NCBI RefSeq assembly: GCF_000024005.1
Contig: NC_013132.1
Location: forward strand, 8,364,001 to 8,428,000
From: Chitinophaga pinensis DSM 2588
GTDB taxonomy: Bacteria; Bacteroidota; Bacteroidia; Chitinophagales; Chitinophagaceae
DNA: 64,000 nucleotides
Direction: 5' to 3'
The position numbers were made by a program, and so were the translations under genes. The first letter of the stretch is position 1. Each line of letters starts with the position of its first letter. The notes below the pieces were generated by a model that saw only the letters and a program-made list of their open reading frames with translations, made no database searches and was not told the DNA's origin. Shown here piece by piece: positions 17,587 to 26,675 of the stretch.

Positions 17587-19059
17587 ATGAACAAACGACT
17601 CTTACATAAAGGTTATATCACCTTATTACTGGCTTCCATCATGACATTATCATCATGCAGTAAGATACTGGACCTGGAGCCTCACAATTCTACTTTCACA
17701 GAAGCATATTTCACCAATGAATCAGATGCAAATACCGCCATCGCGGGCGCCTATGCGCTGTTGAGAAATATTCTTATCGCAGATAACACATGGCATGTCT
17801 ATGGCGACGTTCCTGCCAGCGAATTTCTGATCAACGGAAACTATGACTCGGGCAACAGCAACGTGGCATTAGGGCTTTTTACGGGCCTGAACGTAAATGG
17901 CGGCAGCTACTGGAACTGGCAGAAATATTATAAGCTACTTCAGCAGATAAACCTGATCATTGCCAGGGTACCAGGTATCGACTCTACAAAATTTGTCGAT
18001 CCTGCTACTAAGTCCCATATTATCGGGGAAGCATACTTCCTCCGTGCTTTTACTTATTTCTTCATGAGCAGGGTATGGGGTGGCGTACCATTAAAACTTA
18101 CGCCTGACTATGACGCCAATGCTGCTTTAAATATTCCGAGAAGTCCTGCTGATGTAGTACTGGCACAATGTCTGGCAGATGTAAGTATTGCTGAAAAAGA
18201 TATGGCCTTTGGTTACAGCGATGAAGGACAGCGTGCTGTAAGAGCAAACAAAGGAAGCGCCTATGCATTGGAAGCACATATCAAGGCATGGAAAAAAGAT
18301 TATGCTGGTTGTGAGGCTGCTGCCAATACAGTGATTACCCAAGGTGGTTACCAGCTGGTAGACTCTGCTAATTACGCATCTGTATTCATCGGCAAATCAG
18401 CGGAAGGCATTTTCGAGATCAATATTAATGGAGGACAGAATGAAGGCATTGCCATCAATGGTGGTGGCAACGGTTCTGCCGTTACACTCATGCAACCTTT
18501 TGTTTATGGTAAAGGATACCTGGAATGGCCTGTGAGTACAATCTATGTCAACAATCTTTATAAAACAGATAGTGCTACAGATATCCGTTACAGAAGCTTC
18601 TTCTTTCAACCACAGTCCTCTAATGGCCAGGTGATTAAATATGCTAATATCACCTACGCAGATGGCTCTACAAAAGGAGATCCGAGATTAAATAACAACC
18701 TGAATATATTCAGGCTCGCCGATATTATACTCCTGAGAGCAGAAGCTTTAAATAAGTTAGGCCGTGATGGAGAAGCTGTCACACTGTTAAACCAGGTACG
18801 TAAAAGAGCTGGCGTACCCGACTATAATGGCGCAGGCGAAGCACTGGCTACTACAATACTGGAAGAACGCCTGAGAGAATTATTCTTTGAAGGGCAATCT
18901 TATTTTGATCTTGTAAGAAATGATAAAGTGACGCTTTATAATGAATCTTTCAGTCAGGATCAGTACAATAAAGGAGGATGGTTATGGCCAATCGATCCTA
19001 ACATGTTCAAAGACGACTACACCCTTGCACAGACACCTTTCTGGCAGGGTAAACTCTAA
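17587..19059 (+). CDS. SusD/RagB family surface substrate-binding lipoprotein
   Basis: 490 aa. The lipobox LSSC places the lipidated Cys near residue 24. SusD/RagB hallmarks are the helix FLRAFTYFFMSRVWGGVPL, LNQVRKRAGVPDY, and EERLRELFFEGQSYFDLVR near the C-terminus. It forms the lid of the SusC transporter encoded just upstream (18-nt gap), and is followed at 18 nt by a fasciclin-like lipoprotein gene, which indicates one operon. Confidence 0.95.
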   Translation: MNKRLLHKGYITLLLASIMTLSSCSKILDLEPHNSTFTEAYFTNESDANTAIAGAYALLRNILIADNTWHVYGDVPASEFLINGNYDSGNSNVALGLFTGLNVNGGSYWNWQKYYKLLQQINLIIARVPGIDSTKFVDPATKSHIIGEAYFLRAFTYFFMSRVWGGVPLKLTPDYDANAALNIPRSPADVVLAQCLADVSIAEKDMAFGYSDEGQRAVRANKGSAYALEAHIKAWKKDYAGCEAAANTVITQGGYQLVDSANYASVFIGKSAEGIFEININGGQNEGIAINGGGNGSAVTLMQPFVYGKGYLEWPVSTIYVNNLYKTDSATDIRYRSFFFQPQSSNGQVIKYANITYADGSTKGDPRLNNNLNIFRLADIILLRAEALNKLGRDGEAVTLLNQVRKRAGVPDYNGAGEALATTILEERLRELFFEGQSYFDLVRNDKVTLYNESFSQDQYNKGGWLWPIDPNMFKDDYTLAQTPFWQGKL

Positions 19060-19077
19060 TCACTTTAAACCAGCTGT

Positions 19078-19767
19078 ATGAAAAAGATCTTTTCCGGAAT
19101 CCTCATATTAATGACAATAGTTTTCTTCTCCTGTAAGAAAGATTATACAATCGGCGGCAGTATTACCGATCCGCACGTAAATATGACCACTTACGATTAT
19201 CTAAGAACAAACCCTTTATTTGATACACTGTTATTACTGATTGACAGAACAGGGCTGAAAGAGGAAGTGAATGCCTCAGGAACATTCTTCGCTATCACTG
19301 ACTATGCTATCAGTAACTATGTAGCAGAAAAGCAGGAAGACCTGCGGGTAAAAATGAACGACGAAAATCTCCTGTACACCTTCGATTCTATTGACTACGC
19401 GGTGATGAGAGACTCCCTGAGAGCCTATCTTTTTAAAGAGAAGATTACAAGAGACAACACTACTGAAATTGGTCGCTTCTTTAAGGCAAATGATGGGGAA
19501 CTTCGTCTGGTACAATTGATTCCTACCACTGATTATACAGATGGTACGGTTTTCACCACTAAGCCAAAATATATTTACCTGACCAAATTGATTGCTACGG
19601 AGAATGGTTATCCTGTACCAACAGACTCTACTGGTTTACCAGGGTTGAAGGATGGGCAGAAATTACAAACCCTTTGTCAGACAACAGGTATTCTTACCAC
19701 AACGGGTGTATTGCATGTGTTGAATAACAATCACACATTCACTTACTTCCAGGATTTAAACAATTAA
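19078..19767 (+). CDS. Fasciclin-like domain lipoprotein of the SusCD operon
   Basis: 229 aa. MTIVFFSCKK gives a lipobox with Cys near residue 19. The rest resembles a FAS1 domain: TTYDYLRTNPLFDTLLLLI, the GTFFAITDYAI strand (H1 region) and the closing GVLHVLNNNHTF (H2 region). FAS1 lipoproteins are frequent third or fourth genes of SusCD loci in Bacteroidota and probably help bind a substrate at the cell surface. It lies 18 nt after SusD and 22 nt before the next gene. Confidence 0.75.
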   Translation: MKKIFSGILILMTIVFFSCKKDYTIGGSITDPHVNMTTYDYLRTNPLFDTLLLLIDRTGLKEEVNASGTFFAITDYAISNYVAEKQEDLRVKMNDENLLYTFDSIDYAVMRDSLRAYLFKEKITRDNTTEIGRFFKANDGELRLVQLIPTTDYTDGTVFTTKPKYIYLTKLIATENGYPVPTDSTGLPGLKDGQKLQTLCQTTGILTTTGVLHVLNNNHTFTYFQDLNN

Positions 19768-19789
19768 TCATTACTTTATTTCTATTATC

Positions 19790-20761
19790 ATGAATAGTAA
19801 TTTCAAAGCTACTGCTTATGCATTGCTTGCAGCCGTTGCGCTTTCATCTGCCTGTAAAAAGGTGGAAAATGGTTACCTGAGTAACCAGATACGGTATGTT
19901 GATAATCCGATGGAGGTAAAACGCGGACAAATAGAGCAAACTGTTGCGGTTAGTAATGATGGTTCCAGCGCACCGGTAGTATATAAACTACTCGATATCA
20001 GGGACAGCTCAGGCCATCATGCAGATTCACTCTTTGCTTCTTACAGCCGCTACGAATGGATCGGTGAGTTTAATCCAGATACAGATACTACCGTAGACCT
20101 GTTGAATAAGAAAAGACAACTGGTAAATAAACCGCCCTTCGATTTCAATATTCATACAGGCGCATTTACCTTTTATAATACAACGACCAAAGTCCCTTTG
20201 GGCAAATACGATTTTGATATACAAGCCACCAACGAAAATGGCACTAAAACCTTCAAGAACATCGCCTCCTTTACTTTGGTTGATGATGCGCCCTATGTAA
20301 TCGGCGCCGGTGGAGCTGCTTTGTTTCTTGATGGTACAACTACCAGTTATGACATCGGAGCACCTGAAGTAACCATCGTAAAGACTTCTGACGAGGGCAC
20401 CAATATTGTCCTGAAAATAACAGACAAAAATGGCAAGCCATTCAATCCTTCTGCAGGAGAAATTATCAGAAGAGGTGATCGTAGCGATTTTGGTACTTAT
20501 GCGCAGTTCCATCCACTCGTATATACAGATTCCACAATGACCTGTAATTTCGAGACAACACCGTTTCCTTTGAAGCAAAGTACTTACGGTTACCTGATCT
20601 ATTACCGTATTCCCAGTCAGTATGTAATAGCTGACCCTGGTTATGCTCCGGATAACAAGCAGATATATAGTGCGAATCCAAGGTTTCAGTTTAATATCTA
20701 CCAGGAGGGTACTTATGAGGTAACAGTAAAAGTGAAGCGCGTGACAAGAGATACTAATTAA
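19790..20761 (+). CDS. DUF5007-like lipoprotein of the SusCD operon
   Basis: 323 aa. The lipobox region is AVALSSACKK (Cys about residue 22). The mature part starts with GYLSNQIRYVDNPMEVKRG, and then shows beta strands with an Ig-like or sandwich character to the end (TYEVTVKVKRV). Position and pattern recall DUF5007 proteins of SusCD loci; this assignment is from memory. It is probably a surface glycan- or peptide-binding protein. Terminator at 20775. Confidence 0.65.
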   Translation: MNSNFKATAYALLAAVALSSACKKVENGYLSNQIRYVDNPMEVKRGQIEQTVAVSNDGSSAPVVYKLLDIRDSSGHHADSLFASYSRYEWIGEFNPDTDTTVDLLNKKRQLVNKPPFDFNIHTGAFTFYNTTTKVPLGKYDFDIQATNENGTKTFKNIASFTLVDDAPYVIGAGGAALFLDGTTTSYDIGAPEVTIVKTSDEGTNIVLKITDKNGKPFNPSAGEIIRRGDRSDFGTYAQFHPLVYTDSTMTCNFETTPFPLKQSTYGYLIYYRIPSQYVIADPGYAPDNKQIYSANPRFQFNIYQEGTYEVTVKVKRVTRDTN

Positions 20762-20774
20762 ATAATATAAGTTC

Positions 20775-20812
20775 AAAAAAGGCTGTATCATACTAATGAT
20801 ACAGCCTTTTTT
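20775..20812 (+). terminator. Terminator of the SusCD operon
   Basis: A-run, GGCTGTATCA paired with TGATACAGCC around six bases, then a T-run. It closes the four-gene operon. Confidence 0.92.
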
Positions 20813-20829
20813 GCGCCTGATTTATATCA

Positions 20830-21246
20830 TTATTTACGTCCGATCAATAATAACATTTCACTCGCATTCCTGTGGTCATTATCAACATCAGCTTTTCCGA
20901 AATAGAATCTTGCCTTTTCTATTGATTTTTCCACAATTAATCCCTCCAGATAAAAACGCCCAGGAAATAGTTTGCGTCATCTCCTCATATTGATAATTCG
21001 TTCCCTGAGATTCCTCTCCCGCAATTCTTTCAAAAATCTCAAACGCTTTCCTTTTGTCAATTGGAGTTCCAACTCCATAGTAATAACAATACGCCAATTC
21101 AATTGAAGCTGTATTGTTCAGTGTCTGTGTAAGCTGGTGTAATTCGAAGACCTTTGAATAGTTGCCCAGGTCCCGATACATCATTGTCGCCCGACCATTT
21201 CATTCAGTAACTTTTCCCAATCTTTCTTGCTTCTTATTGTTCTCAT
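20830..21246 (-). pseudogene. Sel1-like repeat protein pseudogene (several frameshifts)
   Basis: From an ATG at 21246 the frame reads MRTIRSKKDWEKLLNEMVGR and stops. One frame over, 21184 begins MYRDLGNYSKVFEL... with the Sel1-like repeat AYCYYYGVGTPIDKRKAFEIF. That frame degenerates after about residue 65, while the other frames give DDANYFLGVF and then LEGLIVEKSIEKARFYFGKA, ending DHRNASEMLLLIGRK at the stop 20830-20832. These pieces together make a typical alpha-helical Sel1-like protein of about 135 residues, broken by at least three indels. Confidence 0.7.
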
Positions 21247-21477
21247 TTTTGCAGTTTTTGCGTCTAAACGTAGAGCAAACACAATATTTACACTATTATA
21301 CACTACTTTTATTACAAATAACCTTTGCAGACCATAGTTTCCAGGTTGCCCAGCAAAAAAGAAAGGTTATTACCGGATATCGCAGCATCCCCAGATAAAG
21401 GAGATTTGATAAAAACTTAGATAGAAACGATATCTTTATCAATCAGTCAACATCATTTGGCCATTAATATAATCTAT

Positions 21478-23493
21478 ATGAAAAACTGGTTCTTACTATC
21501 GCTTTTCTTAGGTTCTTTTGTTGCCTGCAAGCAACAAACTACTGAAAAAACCTTCATTGCTATTGAAGGGATTGACTCAACCATCCAGCCTGGCGATAAT
21601 TTTTATAATTATGTAAATTTAAAATGGTATGATACCGCACAAATACCACCCAGCCAATCGGGCGTAGGTGCATACCGGTTTATGAACTATCAGCAACGAC
21701 TGAAGTTACAGGGTATCCTTGACAGCGTGTCAAAAAGCAACAATCCCGCTGGCAGCCTTGAACAAAAAATCGGTGATTTCTTTGCTGCCGGAATGGACAC
21801 TACTATCATCAATCAGCGTGGATTTGGGCCACTCAAAACAGGCTTACAGCGGATCGACGCCATTGGCAGTATTGCTGATATGCTCACATTCGTGGCGGAA
21901 GAAACCAAATTGTCAAACATATCTCTAATTGACTTTCAGATTTTACCTGATCAGGAAAACAGTAGCATGAATATGGGGCATATTTATCAAACTGGTATTG
22001 GTATGCCTGACAGGGATTATTACTTCAAGACTGACACTTCCACCATTGCCATACAGCAGGCATATAAAAAATATCTTACTGATCTCTTTACGTTGACAGG
22101 AAGCGATGCAGCTTTAGCGCAAAAAAATGCTGCCCTTGTTTACGATATCCAAAAGCAGTTGGCTTCCTCACATAAGACCAATATCGAACTACGGGACGTA
22201 AAAGGTAATTTCCATAAAGTAGCGCTGGCTGACTTAAATAAACAACAAGCAAATATAGGTTGGGCTACCGTTTTTAAACAGCTCGGGGCTACCTTTGATT
22301 CGCTGGATGTAGCCCAATCTGGCTATTATGATAAGCTGAACACACTCTTCAAAACAGTTCCGCTTGAGGATTGGAAAACATATCTGAGGGCAAATTATAT
22401 CAGCAACTACGCGGATTATCTCAGTAAGCCTTTTGTGGATGCGGCCTTTGAATATAATAAAGCCCTTACAGGACAGGCCATGCAAAAAACACGTGGCGAG
22501 GTGATGTCAGGCGTAGTAGATAACTATCTCGGTCAGGCACTGGGACAATTATATACCAAGCTATATTTTCCAGAGTCTGCCAAAACGCGGATGCTGGAGC
22601 TTGTGAATAATCTGCAGAAAGCGTTCTCTAACAGAATAGATCATCTCGACTGGATGAGTGACAGCACCAAACAAAAAGCCAAGGAAAAATTATTTGCCAT
22701 CACCAAAAAGATCGGATACCCCGATAAATGGCGCGAATACAAGCATGTAACCGTTATAAGGAATAAATATTTTGAAAATATAGTATCGGCCGCCGCAAAT
22801 AACTTCCAATATAACCTGGCCAAACTCGGGAAGCCTGTTGACAAGACAGAGTGGTTTACTACACCTTCCACTGTTACCGCCTATAACAATCCTTACGCCA
22901 ACGAGATTGTTTTTCCAGCCGGCATTCTGCAACCACCATACTTTGATAATAATGCGGATGACGCACTTAACTATGGTGGTATTGGCATGGTAATCGGACA
23001 TGAAATGACGCATACATTTGATGACCAGGGCGCCCAGTTTGACAAAAACGGTAATGTTAAAAGCTGGTGGACACCTCAAGATTATGAGAAATTTAAGGCA
23101 AAAACACAACAGGTCATAGACCTCTACAGCAAATTCACGGTACTGGATAGTATGCACATAAAAGGTGCGCTTACAGTAGGAGAAAACACAGCAGATATAA
23201 GCGGGGTAGCGGTCGCATATGATGCTTTTAAAATGACCAAGCAAGGCCAGGATACCTCAAGAATTGGCGGTTTTACACCTGATCAGCGCTTTTTCTTTTC
23301 AATAGCCAGGATCTGGCGGGTGAAAATGAAAGATGAATACCTCCGTTACTGGGTAAATAACGACCCTCATTCTCCCCCTATGTGGCGTGTAAATGGCCCA
23401 TTGATGAATATAGCGGCTTTTTATACAGCTTTTAATGTACAACCCGGACAGAAATTATACCTGGACGAAGATAAGCGGATCAAGATCTGGTAA
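21478..23493 (+). CDS. M13-family zinc metalloendopeptidase (neprilysin/PepO-like) lipoprotein
   Basis: 671 aa from the ATG at 21478, which gives the lipoprotein signal MKNWFLLSLFLGSFVAC; the earlier in-frame ATG adds seven residues. The M13 N-terminal domain begins PGDNFYNYVNLKWYD. The active site is GHEMTHTFDDQGAQFD (HExxH, first His at residue 508) and the third zinc ligand Glu is in ENTADISG about 58 residues later; substrate motif NPYANEIVFPAG is present. The C-terminal region with the typical DPHSPPMWRVNGPL is intact. It degrades oligopeptides outside the inner membrane. Confidence 0.95.
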   Translation: MKNWFLLSLFLGSFVACKQQTTEKTFIAIEGIDSTIQPGDNFYNYVNLKWYDTAQIPPSQSGVGAYRFMNYQQRLKLQGILDSVSKSNNPAGSLEQKIGDFFAAGMDTTIINQRGFGPLKTGLQRIDAIGSIADMLTFVAEETKLSNISLIDFQILPDQENSSMNMGHIYQTGIGMPDRDYYFKTDTSTIAIQQAYKKYLTDLFTLTGSDAALAQKNAALVYDIQKQLASSHKTNIELRDVKGNFHKVALADLNKQQANIGWATVFKQLGATFDSLDVAQSGYYDKLNTLFKTVPLEDWKTYLRANYISNYADYLSKPFVDAAFEYNKALTGQAMQKTRGEVMSGVVDNYLGQALGQLYTKLYFPESAKTRMLELVNNLQKAFSNRIDHLDWMSDSTKQKAKEKLFAITKKIGYPDKWREYKHVTVIRNKYFENIVSAAANNFQYNLAKLGKPVDKTEWFTTPSTVTAYNNPYANEIVFPAGILQPPYFDNNADDALNYGGIGMVIGHEMTHTFDDQGAQFDKNGNVKSWWTPQDYEKFKAKTQQVIDLYSKFTVLDSMHIKGALTVGENTADISGVAVAYDAFKMTKQGQDTSRIGGFTPDQRFFFSIARIWRVKMKDEYLRYWVNNDPHSPPMWRVNGPLMNIAAFYTAFNVQPGQKLYLDEDKRIKIW

Positions 23494-23566
23494 AGCGGGG
23501 AGACTTTTCTAATTTTTATGAGCGTTTTGCTTATATTCGTTACAGTACTTTAATAATCATACATAT

Positions 23567-24325
23567 ATGAAAGTAGTTGCCTTAATGCTGGCAATGTTTT
23601 TTGCCGTTACAGCCCGGTCACAAAATACCATCAATAATTACAAATACGTTTTGGTACCACAACGATTTGATATATTCAAACAGGACGATCAATATGGGCT
23701 TAGTACGCTTACAAAATCTTATCTGGAGAATTTAGGATTTATGAGTTTCATGACTAACGACCCTCTACCGGCTGATATTGTCAATAATAAATGTAGTGCG
23801 TTAAAAGCGGAACTTGTGGAGAAAAAGAAGTTTTTAGCCACTAGTTTAAGTCTGGTGTTAAAAGATTGTCAGGGCAATGTTGTCTATAAAGGTCAGGAAG
23901 GCATCAGTAGAGAGAAAGAATGGAGCGCAGCTTACAGAGAGGCCTTAGCAAAGGCATTTGTCTCTCTGACAGCCGCACAATATAAATATGACAGTACCGG
24001 TGCTATTCAGGCAGCTCAGCCTACTCAAACCGCCCAGATACCACAAACAACTCCCAGCGCTTCACCTGCGCCAGTTGCTGCCACGCCGGCTACAATCTCA
24101 GAGAACAAAGACGTCTTATACGCACAGGCAAATGCCAATGGTTACCAGCTGATTGATACCTCTCCTAAGAAGGTAATGACATTGCTGAAAACATCACAAC
24201 CGGATAATTTCATTGCAGATAATGGTGTGGAAAAAGGCATTGTATTCAAAAAGAACGGGGAATGGTATTTTGAATACTATAAGAATGACAAGCTTGTTTC
24301 ACAGCAGCTTTCTATCAAATTCTAA
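23567..24325 (+). CDS. Exported protein of unknown function
   Basis: 252 aa, signal peptide ending ARSQ (residue 19). Residues 22-145 form one domain (YKYVLVPQRFDIFKQDDQYGL, then TLTKSYLENLGF), separated by a Gln/Thr/Pro/Ala-rich linker (about 148-178) from a short C-terminal domain that ends FEYYKNDKLVSQQLSIKF. I have seen similar two-part proteins in Bacteroidota genomes without function. It follows the M13 gene by 73 nt and shares the terminator at 24374. Confidence 0.75.
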   Translation: MKVVALMLAMFFAVTARSQNTINNYKYVLVPQRFDIFKQDDQYGLSTLTKSYLENLGFMSFMTNDPLPADIVNNKCSALKAELVEKKKFLATSLSLVLKDCQGNVVYKGQEGISREKEWSAAYREALAKAFVSLTAAQYKYDSTGAIQAAQPTQTAQIPQTTPSASPAPVAATPATISENKDVLYAQANANGYQLIDTSPKKVMTLLKTSQPDNFIADNGVEKGIVFKKNGEWYFEYYKNDKLVSQQLSIKF

Positions 24326-24373
24326 CTGGTTTTAGTCATTCCAACGCTTTGAGCCTGCTGCCCCACAGCATAT

Positions 24374-24407
24374 AAAAAGCCTTCAGATCTTTTCTGAAGG
24401 CTTTTTT
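24374..24407. terminator. Terminator with AAAGCCTTCAG-type stem
   Basis: AAAAAGCCTTCAGA pairs with a TCTGAAGGCTTTTT arm around a short T-rich loop. It separates the plus-strand gene from a minus-strand gene and may serve both. Confidence 0.9.
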
Positions 24408-24486
24408 ATTACAGATCAGTGATCTGCGATTTCCAATCGAAATGCTGCTCACTACCATACGGCGTATCTAAGCAGCAATTATTTTA

Positions 24487-24936
24487 CTACGGCCTGATCC
24501 ACAAACGACTTGAATCAGCAGCAATATCATACTCATAGATTTCACGACTCAGGGTATCGACGCTGACCCATTGGGCAGTTGAAAATATCACGCCCTCCCC
24601 ATTATTGACATCCGCCCCTATTTGTACCCTAACATAGCTACCGGTATCTGTATTTTCAATTCCATCGTACATAAACACAATAGAACTGTCCTTAACGAAG
24701 GACTTCACCATTTCATTTGTTGATAACTGAATATAGCTACGAATCGTATCCCCCATCCACGGAAACTGGTCGTTTATCTTAAAAAATGTACTATCAATTA
24801 TATTGATTGGCGTTTGCGCAGCCATTGTATCCTGTATTATCGGGGTTACAGTGGTGTCTGATTGATTACTGGTGACATTGTTACTGTGACAAAATGTAAA
24901 CAGGGAAAGCACAAGTACAAGGAAAAATTGTTTCAT
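24487..24936 (-). CDS. Exported protein of unknown function
   Basis: 149 aa from the ATG at 24936, which begins MKQFFLVLVLSLFTFCHS; the longer start adds ten residues before the signal. The FTFC sequence is a poor lipobox, so lipidation is doubtful. A Thr-rich linker and a beta-rich domain with two Trp follow. No family recognised. Confidence 0.6.
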   Translation of the reverse strand: MKQFFLVLVLSLFTFCHSNNVTSNQSDTTVTPIIQDTMAAQTPINIIDSTFFKINDQFPWMGDTIRSYIQLSTNEMVKSFVKDSSIVFMYDGIENTDTGSYVRVQIGADVNNGEGVIFSTAQWVSVDTLSREIYEYDIAADSSRLWIRP

Positions 24937-25015
24937 AAAAATGGGATTTGCATTGTAATGTTCCATACAATATTTACAAAAGTATGCTTTAACGTAGGTA
25001 ATATAAAGTAGCGGA

Positions 25016-25138
25016 TTAATTAGATCCTGAGTAACGGTTTAGCAAATCTTTCTCTTTTTTACTAAGGCTGTTAATACCTTTTTTATGGATCTTTTCCAGT
25101 ATGGCATTAATATTCTCCTGTTGATTTGCTCTGTTCAT
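25016..25138 (-). pseudogene. DUF6576-like C-terminal fragment (rhomboid tail-like)
   Basis: 40 residues from an ATG at 25138 (MNRANQQENINAILEKIHKKG, then INSLSKKEKDLLNRYS). This helix-turn-helix hairpin ending (INxILEKIxxxGxxSLSKxEKxLL) is typical of the DUF6576 tail at the end of many Bacteroidota rhomboid proteases. No rhomboid membrane part is present upstream; the frame can be extended to a GTG at 25231, overlapping the reductase stop by 4 nt. It is either a tiny stand-alone protein or a relic. Confidence 0.45.
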
Positions 25139-25227
25139 ATTGTACCTGTGATCAATGCTGATAATACGCGCCCCGCGCTTCTTGAAAAACTGATTATCTA
25201 TCAGCAATAGATGTACGCTGTATGTTA

Positions 25228-25758
25228 TCACCCTATTTTATACCATAATGACACAAGTCCGGTATTGTAGGTTTTACTATCAAGTAGCGTAAGTCGGGTG
25301 CGGTTCTCCTGCGGATGAAACAGTGGTTTCCCAGCGCCCAAAATGATAGGGTGCACAGACAACCATAACTCATCCACCAACCCTTCTCTCATGAACGCGT
25401 CTGTAAGCGATGCCCCCCCAAACAACCAGATATCTTTACCAGCTTGTTCTTTTATTTTGCGCACCTCAGCAATACTATCTCCAGCAACAAGGATAGCACC
25501 TTCTTTCACCTGCCTTAGTGTATTCGAAAATACATATTCCTTCATACGTGGCATACCTGGTACAACCTCTCCATTGTTATTATCAGCATGTTGCTGCGCC
25601 ATTTCATAGCTCTTACGACCAATGAAAATAGTGTCCACACGGGAAAAAAAATCATTCAATCCATAGTCCTGATCATTAAAACACCAGTCGTACTCCCCGT
25701 TCGGACCTTCGATAAAACCATCCAGGCTTATAGCCAGACCTAAAATTACTTTACGCAT
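25228..25758 (-). CDS. Dihydrofolate reductase-like (RibD C-terminal domain) protein
   Basis: 176 aa from the ATG at 25758 (MRKVILGLAISLDGFIEG). RibD_C fold signatures are SLDGFIEGPNGEYDW, FIGRKSYEMA and the NADPH-binding LFGGASLTDAF. Proteins of this size in Bacteroidota are annotated as dihydrofolate reductase family but usually have no proven folate activity. It is downstream of the AraC regulator at 25822, on the same strand with about 60 nt between. Confidence 0.9.
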   Translation of the reverse strand: MRKVILGLAISLDGFIEGPNGEYDWCFNDQDYGLNDFFSRVDTIFIGRKSYEMAQQHADNNNGEVVPGMPRMKEYVFSNTLRQVKEGAILVAGDSIAEVRKIKEQAGKDIWLFGGASLTDAFMREGLVDELWLSVHPIILGAGKPLFHPQENRTRLTLLDSKTYNTGLVSLWYKIG

Positions 25759-25821
25759 ATGCTCGTTTTTATAGCACAAAGCTCCACAATAGCAATTACC
25801 TGAAATTGTACAAAACGGACC

Positions 25822-26604
25822 TCAATATAAAATATGCTGTGACTGAGCCACTTCTTTGGGGGTATGTCCTGAATAAGTATTGTAATCACGTATAAAATGC
25901 GCCTGGTCATAATATCCGCTTTCGTAAGCTATATGTGTCAGCGATTGATCAGGATATTTTTTCAGATATTGCAATGACCGTACAAACCTGTTTACTTTCA
26001 GATACTCTTTGGGGGAAAGACCAACGTATTGTTGAAATTTACGTAAGAGATAGCGCTGGCTGATTCCGGTATTTTCAGTAAGCGCTTTTACAGACAAGGA
26101 CGCAGGCGAACGCTGTGCCAGCAGCAAACAGTTTGTTATCTGCTGATCATCCTTACTATTCGCCAGCTGCCGGAGAAGATATTGCTGCACAATAGCTACG
26201 CGTGCAACATTATTACCTGCGTCTGCCAGTTGGTCTTCCATTTCTGTAGCCATGTCCTCCCATACATCTGCCAACTCAACTGTAGTATCGGTTAATGTAT
26301 GCATGGGTTGATGGAAAAATTTATATGCCATGCCCGGTTGAAAACAAATGGCAATTACACCCGATCCCTTACGCATCTGCACATCCATTGGCTGACTCAT
26401 GCGTGAAGTGATAATACTGCGTCTGTACAATGCTTTGTCAATGATGGCCAGCGGAGTGGTCGTATAGTTTACAAACAACTCTGCACAGGTATCAGGTAAC
26501 ACGCGTACGTGACGTGTATCGATATCATCATCACACTCCATAGTACATATTAACCTTATGTAAGGCTGTAATTTTTCTATGGCGTTATATAGTTGAAGAC
26601 GCAT
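25822..26604 (-). CDS. AraC-family transcriptional regulator
   Basis: 260 aa from the ATG at 26604; a start three codons earlier is also open. The N-terminal part (about 1-150) is a DUF6597-type sensing domain (LPDTCAELFVNY, SGVIAICFQPGMAYKFF). The C-terminal double HTH includes ISQRYLLRKFQQYVGLSPKEY and HIAYESGYYDQAHFIRDYN. It may control the adjacent reductase. A TATATTTG octamer sits at 26611-26618. Confidence 0.9.
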   Translation of the reverse strand: MRLQLYNAIEKLQPYIRLICTMECDDDIDTRHVRVLPDTCAELFVNYTTTPLAIIDKALYRRSIITSRMSQPMDVQMRKGSGVIAICFQPGMAYKFFHQPMHTLTDTTVELADVWEDMATEMEDQLADAGNNVARVAIVQQYLLRQLANSKDDQQITNCLLLAQRSPASLSVKALTENTGISQRYLLRKFQQYVGLSPKEYLKVNRFVRSLQYLKKYPDQSLTHIAYESGYYDQAHFIRDYNTYSGHTPKEVAQSQHILY

Positions 26605-26675
26605 ACAGTGCAAATATACGTATCAGATCAAAAAAAGAATTTTACCGTTTTTGATGATACTAAGACCCAACCTGA

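Noticed and set aside
20027..20791. 254-codon minus-strand ORF antisense to the DUF5007-like gene
   Set aside because: No start context or domain; the plus frame forms the operon and has a lipobox. Also covers the operon terminator.
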